Positions 10,705-22,057 of a stretch of DNA of 64,000 nucleotides are shown here, piece by piece. Within the stretch, counting starts at the first letter, position 1. Each line of letters begins with the position of its first letter. The translations under genes and the position numbers were made by a program. A model generated the notes under the pieces. The model was not told where the DNA came from. It made no database searches and saw only the letters and a list, made by a program, of their open reading frames with translations. This DNA comes from Pseudomonadota bacterium (GTDB lineage: Bacteria > Myxococcota_A > Polyangia > GCA-2747355), in contig JADJDT010000002.1 in the NCBI GenBank assembly GCA_016702545.1, positions 455,297 to 519,296 of the forward strand. The letters run 5' to 3'.

Positions 10705-11718
10705 CGAGGCGCGCGCGGCCGAACGCCGCGCCTTCCTCAAGCAAGCCGGCGCCGCCGTTGGCCTCGCCGCCCTCTGGGGCTGGACCACGCTGGCGCCTGC
10801 GCGCTGGCCGCTGTCGCTCCGCGACCCCGACGGTGAGCGTGGGCGACCGCGCCCTCGCGCGCGGCGCCTGCCCGCGGGGGGCTTCGCGCTCGCCGCGCCG
10901 GCCACGGCAGCGCAGCTCGGCGTGGCGCACGGCACGCGGATCGAGGCGATGCTGCGCGCGGCGCTCGACGCCGTCGGCGGCCTCGCGCACTACGTGCAGC
11001 GCGGCGACGTGGTGTTGATCAAGCCCAACGCGGCCTTCGAGCGGCCGGCCGCGCTGGGGGCCACGACCAACCCCGAGCTGCTCGCCGCACTGGTGCGCCT
11101 GGTGCGCGAGGCGGGCGCCGCCGAGGTGCGCGTCGCCGACAACCCGATCGAGTCGCCCGAGAGCTGCTTCGCGCGCAGCGGCCTCGGTCCCGCGGCGCAG
11201 GCCGCCGGCGCACGCCTCTACCTACCGGCGCGGAGCGATTTCGAGCTGCTCGAAACCCCGGGCGCCACCTGGATCACACGCTGGCCCTTCTTCTGGCGCC
11301 CCTTCGTCGGTGTGACCAAGGTCATCGGCGTAGCGCCGACCAAGGACCACAACCTCTGTCGCGCCTCGATGACGACGAAGAACTGGTACGGCCTGCTCGG
11401 CGGCCGCCGCAATCAGTTCCACCAGGACATCCACGGCATCATCGCCGACCTGGCGCTGCTGCTGCGCCCGACGCTGGTCGTGCTCGACGGCACGCGCGTG
11501 CTCTTTCGCAGTGGACCCACCGGTGGCAGCCTGAGCGACGTGCGCGCCGGCCGGACGATTGTGGTCTCGGCCGATTCGCTCGCCGCCGACGCCTACGGCT
11601 GGGACATGCTGCTCGAGCGCGCGAGCGAGCCGCTGCCGGCATACTTCGGGCGGGCGGCCGCCCGCGGCCTCGGCCAGCCGCGCTGGCGGAGCTTGCACCT
11701 CAAGGAGCAGCGAGTGGG

Positions 11719-11722
<4 letters not shown>
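10697..11722 (+). CDS. DUF362 domain protein with Tat-like signal
   Basis: A 341-residue protein whose N-terminus contains [10 protein letters not shown] followed by a hydrophobic stretch, a twin-arginine-like export signal. The body matches the DUF362 family: [38 protein letters not shown] and the C-terminal [23 protein letters not shown]362 proteins are often found beside ferredoxin-like Fe-S proteins; their reaction is not established. The ATG at 10697 overlaps the preceding stop by 8 bases. The stop overlaps the next ATG as ATGA, so the three genes are coupled. Confidence 0.85.
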
Positions 11723-13385
<1,663 letters not shown>

Positions 13386-13404
<19 letters not shown>

Positions 13405-13845
13405 CGCGCGGCCAGAGCGAAGGGGTTGCTGATCTTGAGGCCTGCGAAGCGCAGGAAATCTCTGTCTCCGGTGATCAACTCCGACACGCCGTGCTCGAGG
13501 CACAGCGCGGCGATATGTGCATCGTGCACCAGGTTGCCGGCTGCCCCGGACTGCGCCAGCACCTCGTCGAGCACGGCGCGATGGCGCGCGGTCTCAGCCA
13601 AGAGCATCAAGTCCGGCGCGTCGAGGATCGCCGCGACGTCACGGCGTGCCCGTTCCAAAGGGCATCGGCGGGTGGTAGACCCGCGGATGCGTGATGATTC
13701 GCAGCAGCTCATAGATGCGGGGCCATGGAATGGCCCATGGCCGTTCCCCCTCGGCCAGCGCTCGTAGCAGAGCACCTGCCACCTTGTGGTGCGGGCTGTT
13801 GGCGATCAGCGCGTAGACCAGCACGTTGGTGTCGAGCGCCCTCAC
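13386..13845 (-). CDS. vapC: PIN-domain toxin VapC (one frameshift)
   Basis: PIN-domain ribonuclease, toxin of a type II pair. The N-terminal part ([13 protein letters not shown], then [14 protein letters not shown]) reads from GTG 13845. The C-terminal part ([28 protein letters not shown]) lies one frame away. The switch is at [14 protein letters not shown], near CCC TTT at about 13657-13662, where dropping one base joins them. All acidic PIN residues are present across the two halves. The GTG start overlaps the antitoxin stop as GTGA. The 3' end overlaps the convergent polyferredoxin gene by 19 bases. Confidence 0.8.
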
Positions 13846-14087
13846 GGCCTCGACCCGCGCTCCATGACCTCAAACAGCGCGGTGCGATCGAGGATGTCCG
13901 CGCCCGGTTGAGCCTCTGCGGTCCAGCCCGTCAGGTGCAGGCGGTACCGGCTGCGGCGCGGCACGGGGGCCAGCGCCCGGCGCAACAGATCATTGGCGAG
14001 GGCGCCGACGGTCCTGCGTTCACCCGCCGCGCGCTGCTTGAGCTGCTTGAGCAGGTCGTCATCGAGCGCCAGGGTCGTGCGTGCCAT
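13842..14087 (-). CDS. vapB: VapB-type antitoxin
   Basis: An 81-residue protein starting MARTTLALDDDLLKQLKQRA, a ribbon-helix-helix-like N-terminus typical of antitoxins. The C-terminal part (RLHLTGWTAEAQPGADILD) would bind the toxin. The ATG at 14085-14087 is preferred over an upstream in-frame start because the family begins there. The stop overlaps the toxin GTG. Transcription is probably autoregulated through this protein. Confidence 0.8.
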   Translation of the reverse strand: MARTTLALDDDLLKQLKQRAAGERRTVGALANDLLRRALAPVPRRSRYRLHLTGWTAEAQPGADILDRTALFEVMERGSRP

Positions 14088-14218
14088 GCATCGAAATGTG
14101 CCGGTGCTGCATCGAGATGTCAAACGGCCCCGGGAAAGGAGCGGCCCTAGCATGGCACCATCGACGGTCGCGGCCCCCCGTTGCCGCGGCGGTGCGCTGC
14201 GTGCGGCCGCACGCTCGC

Positions 14219-14641
14219 TCAGCTCATCAGTCGGTGGACGCGGCGACCGAGCCGGGTGACCCAGGGGGTGGTGCTACGCTCGGCGGTCAGCAGCGGCAGG
14301 TCGAGGGCGAGACTGAGCGCGATGAAGGCAGCGTCGTAGACGGTTGCGTCGTAGTCGAGCGCCGTTTGCAGCACGGTCGCTCGTTCGGGCTCGGCCGGTT
14401 CCAGCGGCGCCTCGAGGTGCAGCTCGAAGATGTCCCGCGCGAGCTCTGCGCGGAGCTCGCCGCGACGGACGTAGCTCCTCAGCACATTGGCCAGCTCCCA
14501 GTAGTGCAATGAAGGGACCACGAGCCGTACCTCGCCGTCGAGCAGGCGCTGTTGCCAGGCCCGCGCGGCGCTGGAGAAGCGCTCGGGCAGGTACCAGGCC
14601 ACCGTCACGCTCCTGTCGATGACCAGCGCGCGTGGAGGCAT
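14219..14641 (-). CDS. vapC: PIN-domain toxin VapC
   Basis: Intact 140-residue PIN-domain ribonuclease. Acidic residues are in LVIDRSVTVAWYLPE, the Glu in HYWELANVL and the Asp in VYDAAFIALSLAL. The final LLTAE segment keeps the usual layout. The ATG at 14639-14641 overlaps the stop of the antitoxin gene (ATGA). The protein differs enough from the PIN protein at 13.4 kb to suggest an independent acquisition rather than a tandem duplication. Confidence 0.85.
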   Translation of the reverse strand: MPPRALVIDRSVTVAWYLPERFSSAARAWQQRLLDGEVRLVVPSLHYWELANVLRSYVRRGELRAELARDIFELHLEAPLEPAEPERATVLQTALDYDATVYDAAFIALSLALDLPLLTAERSTTPWVTRLGRRVHRLMS

Positions 14642-14877
14642 CACCGATCTCGATCCTCCCGCAGCAGCGCCGCGGGGCTCTCGCGCAGGCGGAGCTGCCC
14701 GAGCTGCTCCTGCAACGCCGACAGCCGCTGGCGGTAGGTCTGGCGACGCTGCTCGGCGGCCTTGATCTCGACGAAGGTGCGCAAGGCCTCTTCGACCAGG
14801 CCGCTCTTGGTCCGCGCCCGCGCAAAGCGCTGCGCCTCCCGCACGAGCTCGTCGTTGAGCACGATGTTGGTTCGCAT
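14641..14877 (-). CDS. vapB: VapB-type antitoxin
   Basis: A 78-residue protein starting MRTNIVLNDELVREAQRFAR, the classic VapB ribbon-helix-helix pattern. The next segment, ARTKSGLVEEALRTFVEIK, ends the DNA-binding domain, and a charged C-terminal helix follows. An in-frame ATG four codons upstream (14887-14889) is possible. The gene is coupled to the PIN toxin by an ATGA overlap. Confidence 0.82.
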   Translation of the reverse strand: MRTNIVLNDELVREAQRFARARTKSGLVEEALRTFVEIKAAEQRRQTYRQRLSALQEQLGQLRLRESPAALLREDRDR

Positions 14878-14995
14878 ACCCCCAAACATACACTACGTGC
14901 ATCGAGGGCGTCCTCGACTGCGCGTGGCGCTGGGCGGGCGGCGCCGCCGCGCGTACAATCGGCGCCCGGTGGGGCGCTGAGCAAGGAGCGCGGCG

Positions 14996-16229
14996 ATGAG
15001 TGAGCACGACGAGAGCGGGCAGGAACGCGAGCTGACGCGGCGGCGGCTGCTTGGTCTGGGCACGGCGGCCGGCGCTGCCTGGGCGCTCGGCGGCCTCGGC
15101 ATCGGGAAGAACGCGGCCGAGGCGGCCCGCCGGGCCGCGAAAGCGCCGGGCGCCGCGGTGGAGTGTGTGCCACGCCGGGCGCTCGGTCGCACGGGCGAGC
15201 AGATCCCGATCCTACTGATGGGCGGCGCGATGTTCTTCGAGCCGCACTTCGACCCAAGCTGGCCGAGGCACTGCGCTGGGGCGTGGATTATTTCGACACG
15301 GCCGATTGCTACGCTGGCGGTAGCAGCAGAGACGGCGATCGGCAACTTCACACGCGCGCGTGCGCGCTCAACTCTGGATCACCAGCAAGAGCGACGAGCA
15401 CGAGCCCGAGGGCTTCACGCGCACGCTCGAGCGCAGCCTGCGCCGGCTGCAGACCGATCACGTCGAGATGTACTTCCTGCACATGTTGCAGCGGCCCGAG
15501 CTGCTCAGCTCTGCGCTCAAGGCCACTGTCGAGCGGCTGCGCAAGGCCGGCAAGCTGAAGCACTTCGGTTTCTCCTGCCACCACGGCAACGTCGCTGAGC
15601 TGCTCCAGCACGCGGCCAAGCTCGGCTGGGTCGAGGCCGTGATGTTCCGCTACAACTTCCGCAACTACGGCGACGCCGCGCTGAACCGGGCGATCGACGC
15701 CTGCGTCAAGGCCGGCGTCGGACTGATCGCGATGAAGACGCAGGGCTCGGCGGTGTCCTTCGCGCCGCGCGTCGAGCGCTTCGCGCGCATCGGGCGCTGG
15801 ACGCGGGCGCAGGCCGTGCTGAAGGCGGTGTGGGCCGACGAGCGCATCAGCGCCGCCGTCTCGCACATGGACACCTTCGAGAAGCTGCGCGAGAACGTCG
15901 CCGCCGCGCTCGACCGCAGCAAGCTGGGCGCAGCCGAGCAGGCCGAGCTCGAGCGCTATGCCACCGCCACGCGCGGCTTGGCCTGCGACGGCTGCGACCA
16001 GCACTGCGGCGCCGCCCTCGCCGCGCCGCAGGCCATCAGCGACACCCTGCGCGCGCTGATGTACCACGACGTCTACGGCGAGCCCGCGCGCGCCCGCGCC
16101 CTCTTTGCGCGCTCACCCCCCCTCGCCCCACAGCTCAGCGGCCCCGAGCTCGCAGCCGCCGCCGCCCACTGCCCCCACGGCCTCGACCTGCCCGCCCTGC
16201 TCACCCGCGCGGCGCGGGTCCTGGCGTGA
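14996..16229 (+). pseudogene. Tat-exported aldo/keto reductase with C-terminal Fe-S motif, three frame changes
   Basis: Read across indels this is a predicted aldo/keto reductase of about 410 residues. The N-terminus has a twin-arginine-like signal (LTRRRLLGLGTAAGAAWAL) after an AAGGAG site. The catalytic Asp/Tyr region is WGVDYFDTADCYAGG, followed by ITSKSD, DHVEMYFLHM and GFSCHHGN. The C-terminus has CDGCDQHC, a probable Fe-S motif seen in one subfamily. The frame changes at CCC 15252-15254 (one C missing), at about 15325 (one extra base) and at the CG run near 15355. Three lesions mean it is either non-functional or poorly sequenced. Confidence 0.75.
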
Positions 16230-16413
16230 CGTGCCGCGCCGCGGCCCGCCTCGAGTCGCGCCCTGGCCCCGCTGCGCCGACGGGAGCCGCCTGGAACCGA
16301 TTTTGCACCGGCCGAGCATCCGAGCCATGGGGGTGGGCTGTCGGCTCGGGCCAACGGCGACCTTCGCCGCCGGCCGGGACGGGGCGGCGCGCCGCCCGGA
16401 AGGGACGTGGAAC

Positions 16414-17625
16414 ATGGTTGGTCCAAGAGGTCCTTTGGCGGGCCGCCTCGGTTCGGCGGCGGCGGTAGCCTCGCTGCTCGTGGGGCTGCTCATCGGGTTC
16501 ACATCCGGCATCGCCGGGGCGAGCGAGCTGGCGTCAGTCAACGCGCCGGTGCTCAACGGATGGCGAGCGCGTTTCGACCAATACCGAGCCAACCGCAGCC
16601 TGGCCCAGAGGGCGATCGCGCTCGCCACGACATGGCGCGCATCGGGCGCTCCAGCCATCGAGAAGGCCCACGAAGCCCGACTGCATGCGTTGAAGATGCA
16701 GAAGTGGGGCCTGGCCGCACCGGCGACCGCGTCGGCTCTGAGCATCGCGTCGCATGCCCTGCTGCCGGGCGTCTACTGGTTCTGGCAGGCGATCTGGACC
16801 TCCGCCCTGCGCGCGGGGCTCTGGGGAGCTCTCGGCGCCTCGGCCCTCGCCGGCGGTGGCATGGTGACGGATTGGTTGAGGGTCAAATCCCTCACGGGGC
16901 TAGAAACGACCTCGTCCGGGAATGGGTCGCCGGCAGGTCAACCAGATCGACGAACCGAGGCCTTCGCTTGGGTCGCGAAGCTCGAAGCTCTCGTGGCTCG
17001 TCTGGGCAAGGCGCAAGGCTCGAGTTCCCGGAAGGACGGCCAGACTAGCGGGGAGGCTCCCAAGCTCACCTGGCTGCTCTCCAAGGACTTTCGCGCGGGC
17101 CGCCGTGCTGCGCGGGAGCTCGCGGCGCAGGTCCCGCCCGAGCTCCAAGGCGATGCTAAGGCGGAGTGGCACGCCAACAACGGGGCGCGCTTGGGCGGCC
17201 GTGCGATCGGCTACGGGCTCTTCGGCCTCGCCGGGCTCGATCTTGCCACGATCGCCTTCGTGCTGGTGGCCCCGATCCACTGGTATGTCGGCTTCGCCAT
17301 CACCAAGTCGGCCGTCATCGGCGGCGCTCTCCTCGCCATGGCCACGAGCGCCGGGCGGGCCCAACGTGAGATCGAGGCTGCGGCAACCCTGGAGGCCGCG
17401 TGGCAGTCAGGTGACGGGTCACCGCCGGCCTGGGAGCAACTCGAAGAGAGCGAGAAGGCCGCGCTGAAAGCCTGGGCCAAGACGCGCCTGAAGCCCCCCG
17501 CCGAAGGCAGCACGCTGCTCGAGAAGCTCAGCGGTCGCTACGCCAAGCTCGTCACCAAGACGCCCGAAGATGCTGCCCAGCTCCAGGGCCTGATGCGGAC
17601 GCTCACGCGGGGCGCCGAGCCGTGA
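16414..17625 (+). CDS. Unrecognised signal-peptide membrane protein
   Basis: A 403-residue protein I cannot assign to a family. The ATG at 16414 gives an N-terminal signal (VASLLVGLLIGFTSGIAGA). A charged helical region is followed by a hydrophobic hairpin (about residues 105-150). A hydrophilic loop then leads to a second hairpin (FGLAGLDLATIAFVLVAP, then GFAITKSAVIGGALLAMA). The C-terminus is charged and helical. The layout of signal, helix pair, loop and helix pair is shared in outline with the unassigned proteins at 18-20.6, 29-30.6 and 32.5-34 kb. I see no convincing residue-level homology between them. Confidence 0.65.
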   Translation: MVGPRGPLAGRLGSAAAVASLLVGLLIGFTSGIAGASELASVNAPVLNGWRARFDQYRANRSLAQRAIALATTWRASGAPAIEKAHEARLHALKMQKWGLAAPATASALSIASHALLPGVYWFWQAIWTSALRAGLWGALGASALAGGGMVTDWLRVKSLTGLETTSSGNGSPAGQPDRRTEAFAWVAKLEALVARLGKAQGSSSRKDGQTSGEAPKLTWLLSKDFRAGRRAARELAAQVPPELQGDAKAEWHANNGARLGGRAIGYGLFGLAGLDLATIAFVLVAPIHWYVGFAITKSAVIGGALLAMATSAGRAQREIEAAATLEAAWQSGDGSPPAWEQLEESEKAALKAWAKTRLKPPAEGSTLLEKLSGRYAKLVTKTPEDAAQLQGLMRTLTRGAEP

Positions 17626-18118
17626 TCGCGAGCCATCGCCCCGACCTTCCCAGCACCACCCGAGCTCGCCCTCACCCCGTGGCCAACGGGCACACCTGCC
17701 ACTCTAGAACCGACCACTGCGTTGGCCACCCGGGATCCAACTGGGCTCCGATTCTCGGTGCCCGCACGCGCCGCCGCCGCGCCTGTAGGACACAGACATA
17801 CCCCGCCATTTCGGATGTTTAGCCAATCGTTGACTTCGGGCACGGCACGTGCTTCATTGCGTTCTTAGCAAGCGGGCGTACAATACTGTCGGTTAACATG
17901 CGATTATGTAAGACACGGGATACATTGGGGTATCCTGGCGACATTCCGGGCCGGATCCGGAGGCGGCGGCACTCCGGCTCCAAGCCCACGGAGAATGCAC
18001 TTGAGTTCACACCTTCTGGATCCGGTTTCCGACACGCTTCATGGCCTTCTACCGCCCGCTCTGTGCTCCGAACGTAACCTTTGCGAAGCCATAGGACCTG
18101 ACCCCGCCGCCAGGGCTG
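17626..18118. other. Non-coding stretch upstream of broken membrane-protein gene
   Basis: No gene is supported. The segment from about 17815 to 17960 is AT-richer than its surroundings. It contains TTGACT at 17829-17834 and several TA-rich hexamers (tacaat, ttaaca, attatg), so it probably holds the promoter of the gene that follows. No start codon with a good ribosome site can be chosen because the 5' end of that gene is itself frame-disrupted. Confidence 0.35.
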
Positions 18119-20609
18119 ATGCCCCATCTCGTCGAGGCCTCGGAGTGGCGAGCCGCGCTCCGCTCCGCGATCCGCGCGGCGCGCGCTGCTCCTGCTCGTC
18201 TCGGCAGGGGCCCCCATCCGGCCTGGGCGGTCCGCCCGGGAAAAACCACGGAAAAGGAGCTGTCCGAGAGCGGCGGCGGTGGCGGAGGAGCGGGCGGCGG
18301 GAACGAGGACGCCACGAAGGCGACGGTGGCGCCCGAAGCGACGACTGCCCCGACTGCGGCGGCATCCTCCCAGGCGCATGCCTGGGAGGTATTTTTTGAG
18401 ACCATGAGTCTTGGAGACAGCGCATCGGATGGCAGGCCTCCCGTTTATCAGGACAAGGTTCTTGGACTTCCTGCCGTAGTTCACGTCAATGGAGCAACCG
18501 ACGCTCAGCTTCGCGCAATCCTTGCTTCCGAACCGAGCGAGGGCGACCATGCGGCACCCTGCTCGATCGACCCGTGTCCCACGTGAAGGTAGCCGTGGAC
18601 GGTGCGATGACCGACGCCCAGTGGGCGTCGGTGAAAGCGGGCGTCGAGCGGCTCTTTGCGCCGGCGGATGGCGCCGTCAGGAAGAGCATCGCCGATGATC
18701 GAACGCGTGCCGGTGAAGGTCGAGGCATTGTTCGACACGCAATTGCCGGGGCGATCGAGAGCGTGGAGAAGGAGCCCGAAAACGCGCGTGAGCGGGCGCT
18801 TGCGCTTGTGGCGACCCGTGGCGAGCGGTCCTACGCCGCCGCCCGCGCGATGCCTGGCAAGCTGGCCGCCATTCCGGGGCACGTCCTGGAGGCCGCGAGG
18901 GTGCCGGGCAGGCGATCATGCATCCGAAGGCCTGGTGGGTGGACAAATCGTCCGGAGGGGCGCAGCGTCGCAATCAGGCCTTCGGTGGGGTGTGGGGCTT
19001 TGGCTGGACGCTCGTCGATGTGGGGCTCTGGCTGGGGGTGGTCGGTGGCGGGCCGGGCGTGATCGCCTTCGCGCTCTCGATGGGCCTCAATCACGTCTGG
19101 AGCGTGTGGCCCAATGAGTTGAATGATGCCTTCGCCTACGGCGGATGGACGCGGGTCTCTTCGGCACCAAGGGTGGTACGCGCGCCTACGAGGCCAACGA
19201 CCTGTTGATGATGCACTTCGGCCTCGGTCCGGCCTTTAAGGGGGACGAAGCGGCGGCAAAGAACGCGATTGCCGCGAAGCTGGGCATGACGGCGGCCGAG
19301 CTCGGCGATGTCTTTTCAATAAGCTGGCGGCCAGTTGAGAACTCTAACCCGGGAGCTGCGGCAGCACGCAGCGCCGCGCGGGCAACCATGGAGAAGCAAA
19401 GCCGCGAGCACCGGGAGGCGCTCGCCGAGGTGCTGGCGGCGGGCGATGGAAAGTGGGGGGCGATCCAGGGCGCCCGGTCTGTTGTGACGGATGAAGATAA
19501 AAGTGGGCCGCTTGGGGCGGGCAGCGGCCGCCTTCAGTGGTGTCGAAGATCAGGCGAACAAGCTCGGTCGGGCCGTGGCCTCCGGGACGGATGCCAGCAA
19601 GGGGAATCCGTGGCAGCGCATCGGTAGCTGGATCGAGGAAGCGCGCTGCGGAAGGGACAGATTGCTCACCTGATCAACGGCTCGGCGTGGATGTTGGTCT
19701 TCCTCGAGCTATCCTACCGGCGGCTGGAGCTCCTTTGGTGCCCTCTCCCTGCCGGCCCTCGCGATCGTGGCGACGGCGGTTCCCGCGAGCCTGATCTGCT
19801 CCTCGGGCTTCTGGGGCTCCCAGGTGATGAATCGCCAGCACCTGTTGACCTCGGGGGGCCGCTGGGTCTTCAGCCTGATCGGCGACACCTTCTTCCGCAT
19901 CAACTCGAAGATCGCCCAGACGGGGAGCCTTTGGCTGTGGGCCGCCGCCATCGCCACCGAGTTCGGTTGGGCCGGTTATCGTTATGTCACGGGTCTGGTT
20001 GGGCAGCGCGAGGGACCACCTCACGGTGTCGGCCAGCTCTTGAAGGGCGTCGGGCGCGTGTTGAAGACGGAGTTCACGGCCGACGAGAGGCCCATCGGGG
20101 AAAACGCCAGTGGCGTCGTGACGTTGGTACACCCGAGCGCCGTCACCGCACCGGACGAGCTTGTGACGAACCAGTTAGGTCAACTCGATCTGAGACGAGA
20201 GCAGCGCCCGAGCGCCGTCACTGCAACCGGCGAGAAGCCTGTGGCCATCATTGCCCTCGCGGATAGAGACCAAGCGTTCAAGAGGGCTGTCGCGGACCAG
20301 CTCAGTCGCGAGCTCCGGGAGAATGCGCTCTACAACCTCGGCATCGAGGGGGTGGCCGGCGGCGGGACGCCGGGGCGGCTCTCGGCTGGTCCGCAGAAGG
20401 CCGTGGACTTGGTCGCGCAGCTGGAGAAGGGGCTCAGCCCGGAGGAGCAGAGCGTGCGGGATGCCTGGCGCCGTGAGCTGACGCCGAAGGGAAACCAGCC
20501 GACTTGGCGCGCGAGCGCTCGCGACCGGTTTAGAAAAGCAATGACTTGGGTGACGAGCCGTCGCCCGGCCGGCATCGCTCCTGCCATGGCGACTGCCACC
20601 GCCCATTGA
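18119..20609 (+). pseudogene. Large unrecognised membrane protein gene, fragmented over at least six frame segments
   Basis: Good coding bias runs continuously but hops between frames. Segments are 18240-18580 (frame 2), 18568-18905 (frame 1), 18918-19160 (frame 0), 19145-19510 (frame 2), 19490-19650 (frame 0), 19650-19725 (frame 2) and 19725-20609 (frame 0). The first switch is a CCC that would be CCCC (DP-VSHVKV). Joined, they predict roughly 800 residues: a Gly-rich N-terminal linker, two similar modules (VVHVNGATDAQL and VKVAVDGAMTDAQW), hydrophobic helices near 19000 and 19750-19990, and a charged C-terminus. No family is recognised. The indel density is far above the local average, so genuine decay is possible. 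Confidence 0.5.
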
Positions 20610-20845
20610 GCGGCGTTCGCAGCGTGCCGGCTTATTCTCGCAGGGTGCCACCAAGAGCGGCATGCGTCTGGGCGCCCGCTGCCGTCGCCCATTCTGCCGG
20701 AGCCGATGCGTTCGTCGCGCGTGTGTGTGGCCCGGTCTGACCATAAGCGCCGGTCTGATCGTCGCGCCGCGGGCTGCCGCGCGTGCGCGCGCGTCTCGCT
20801 CTCGCGAATTGCAATGTGCTCGCCCGACCAGCGCTCATTCGGCGT

Positions 20846-20875
20846 TTGACACGCTCGGTCGCGCGTCGCTATCGT
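20846..20875 (+). promoter_or_regulatory. Sigma-70-like promoter for the PspA-like gene
   Basis: TTGACA (20846-20851) and TATCGT (20870-20875) are separated by 18 bases, about 90 bases before the GTG start at 20964, which itself follows GAGGAGG (20951-20957). The rest of 20610-20963 shows no gene. This promoter may drive the whole run to 28.08 kb, unless the repeat at 21662-22016 interrupts it. Confidence 0.5.
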
Positions 20876-20963
20876 CCCGCTGGCAGCTTTTCGGCCCGGT
20901 GCACGCGCGCATTCCTCGCGCGTCGCCGGCGGCTGACGACCTCGCTGCACGAGGAGGACCGCC

Positions 20964-21662
20964 GTGGCCAGTGGCATCGTCGCTCGTCTCTACAACCTGT
21001 GGCGGGGTTTTCTCAGCCTGTGGGTTTCGGACCTCGAGAAGGGGCATCCGGAGATCGCCTACGAGAACGCGATCAACGCGATGGTGGAGAAGTTCGCGGC
21101 GCTGAAGAAGGCGACGGCGGGGATCATTCGGCGGCGCGATGACCTGACGGCCCGGCTGGAGAGCGCGCGGAGCGAGCTGAAGCAGGTGGAGGCCGATCTC
21201 AACGCCGCGCTGGGCACCGACCAGAAGGACCTCGGTCTGGTTTTGATCCAAAAGAAGCAGGCGCTGGTCGAGCAGATCGCGGAGCTGGAGGCCGAGCTGA
21301 GCCAGGCGGTCGGCGACGCCGACGGCGCGAAAGCCAGCTTGCTGCAGGTGCAGAGCGAGATCGGCAAGCTCAAGGCCGAGAAGGACCGGATGCTCGGCAA
21401 GCTGGCCAGCGCGCAGGCGCGGCTGCGTATCCAGGAGCAGCTCGACGGGCTCTCGGTCGATGCGGAGGTCAAGGCGCTCGAGGGCGTGCGCGACCACATC
21501 AAGACGGCCGTCGCCGAGGCCAATCTCGGGCAGGAGCTGGGGTCGACCGATCTCGACACGCGCCTGGCCAAACTGCGGCAGTCGGCCGGCAGCGTGACCG
21601 CCAGCGACGAGTGGGAGAAGCTGAAGGCGGCGCGGGCCCAGGGCGCCCAGCGCACCTTATAG
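20964..21662 (+). CDS. PspA/IM30 (Vipp1) family coiled-coil protein
   Basis: A 232-residue, almost wholly helical protein. The N-terminus ([21 protein letters not shown]) matches the start of PspA/IM30 proteins, where an amphipathic helix binds membranes and is followed by EKxYExAI-like residues. Heptad repeats run through residues 40-165. Family members are ESCRT-III-like and form rings or rods on stressed membranes. The start is GTG at 20964 behind GAGGAGG. It heads the run ending in an AAA+ ATPase, an arrangement recalling the ESCRT-III/Vps4 pairing. A direct role in membrane maintenance is inference. Confidence 0.85.
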   Translation: MASGIVARLYNLWRGFLSLWVSDLEKGHPEIAYENAINAMVEKFAALKKATAGIIRRRDDLTARLESARSELKQVEADLNAALGTDQKDLGLVLIQKKQALVEQIAELEAELSQAVGDADGAKASLLQVQSEIGKLKAEKDRMLGKLASAQARLRIQEQLDGLSVDAEVKALEGVRDHIKTAVAEANLGQELGSTDLDTRLAKLRQSAGSVTASDEWEKLKAARAQGAQRTL

Positions 21663-22016
21663 GAGACCGCTGGGAAATTGCTGCGCCGCCCGATCGCGGC
21701 GTTAGGAGGCCGGTCGAAACAAATGCGCCACCAAGCAGCGCCGAGACGCCCGCGCGGCAAGGCGCGACGAGGGCGCACACCCGGCGGTATGCAACCGAGG
21801 AGCAACGCAGCCACGCGGGATGGATCGGCGCTGCAACTGGCGCATTTATTTCGACCGGCCGACTTAGGGGTGCACTCCGGTGCTCAGGTACCGGACCGTA
21901 CGTTCCGCTCCGGGGAACCCGTCGCCTGCGGCTCGGCGGGCGGCGCCTGGCTGGTGCCAGGCTGGCAGCGCTGCGCCTTGCGCTCGGACGGCTCGCGACA
22001 TTTCCCAACGGTCTCC
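21662..22016. repeat. Family B repeat, copy 1 (355 bp, 17-bp terminal inverted repeats)
   Basis: The ends are GGAGACCGCTGGGAAAT (21662-21678) and ATTTCCCAACGGTCTCC (22000-22016), inverted with one mismatch. The outer 45-48 bases at each end, and an internal segment around gtaccggaccgtacgttcc, are shared with the copy at 28083-28542. The remaining interior differs. No protein is encoded. The left end overlaps the TAG stop of the PspA-like gene. It lies between that gene and the substrate-binding protein gene and could act as a terminator or processing hairpin. Confidence 0.75.
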
Positions 22017-22057
22017 GAGGAGCCTGTCGGAGAGCTGCTGCGAGAAGGAAGACACCG

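Noticed and set aside
21662..22016. Family B repeat as an insertion sequence
   Set aside because: It has terminal inverted repeats but no transposase reading frame and no visible target duplication. At most it is a non-autonomous element.
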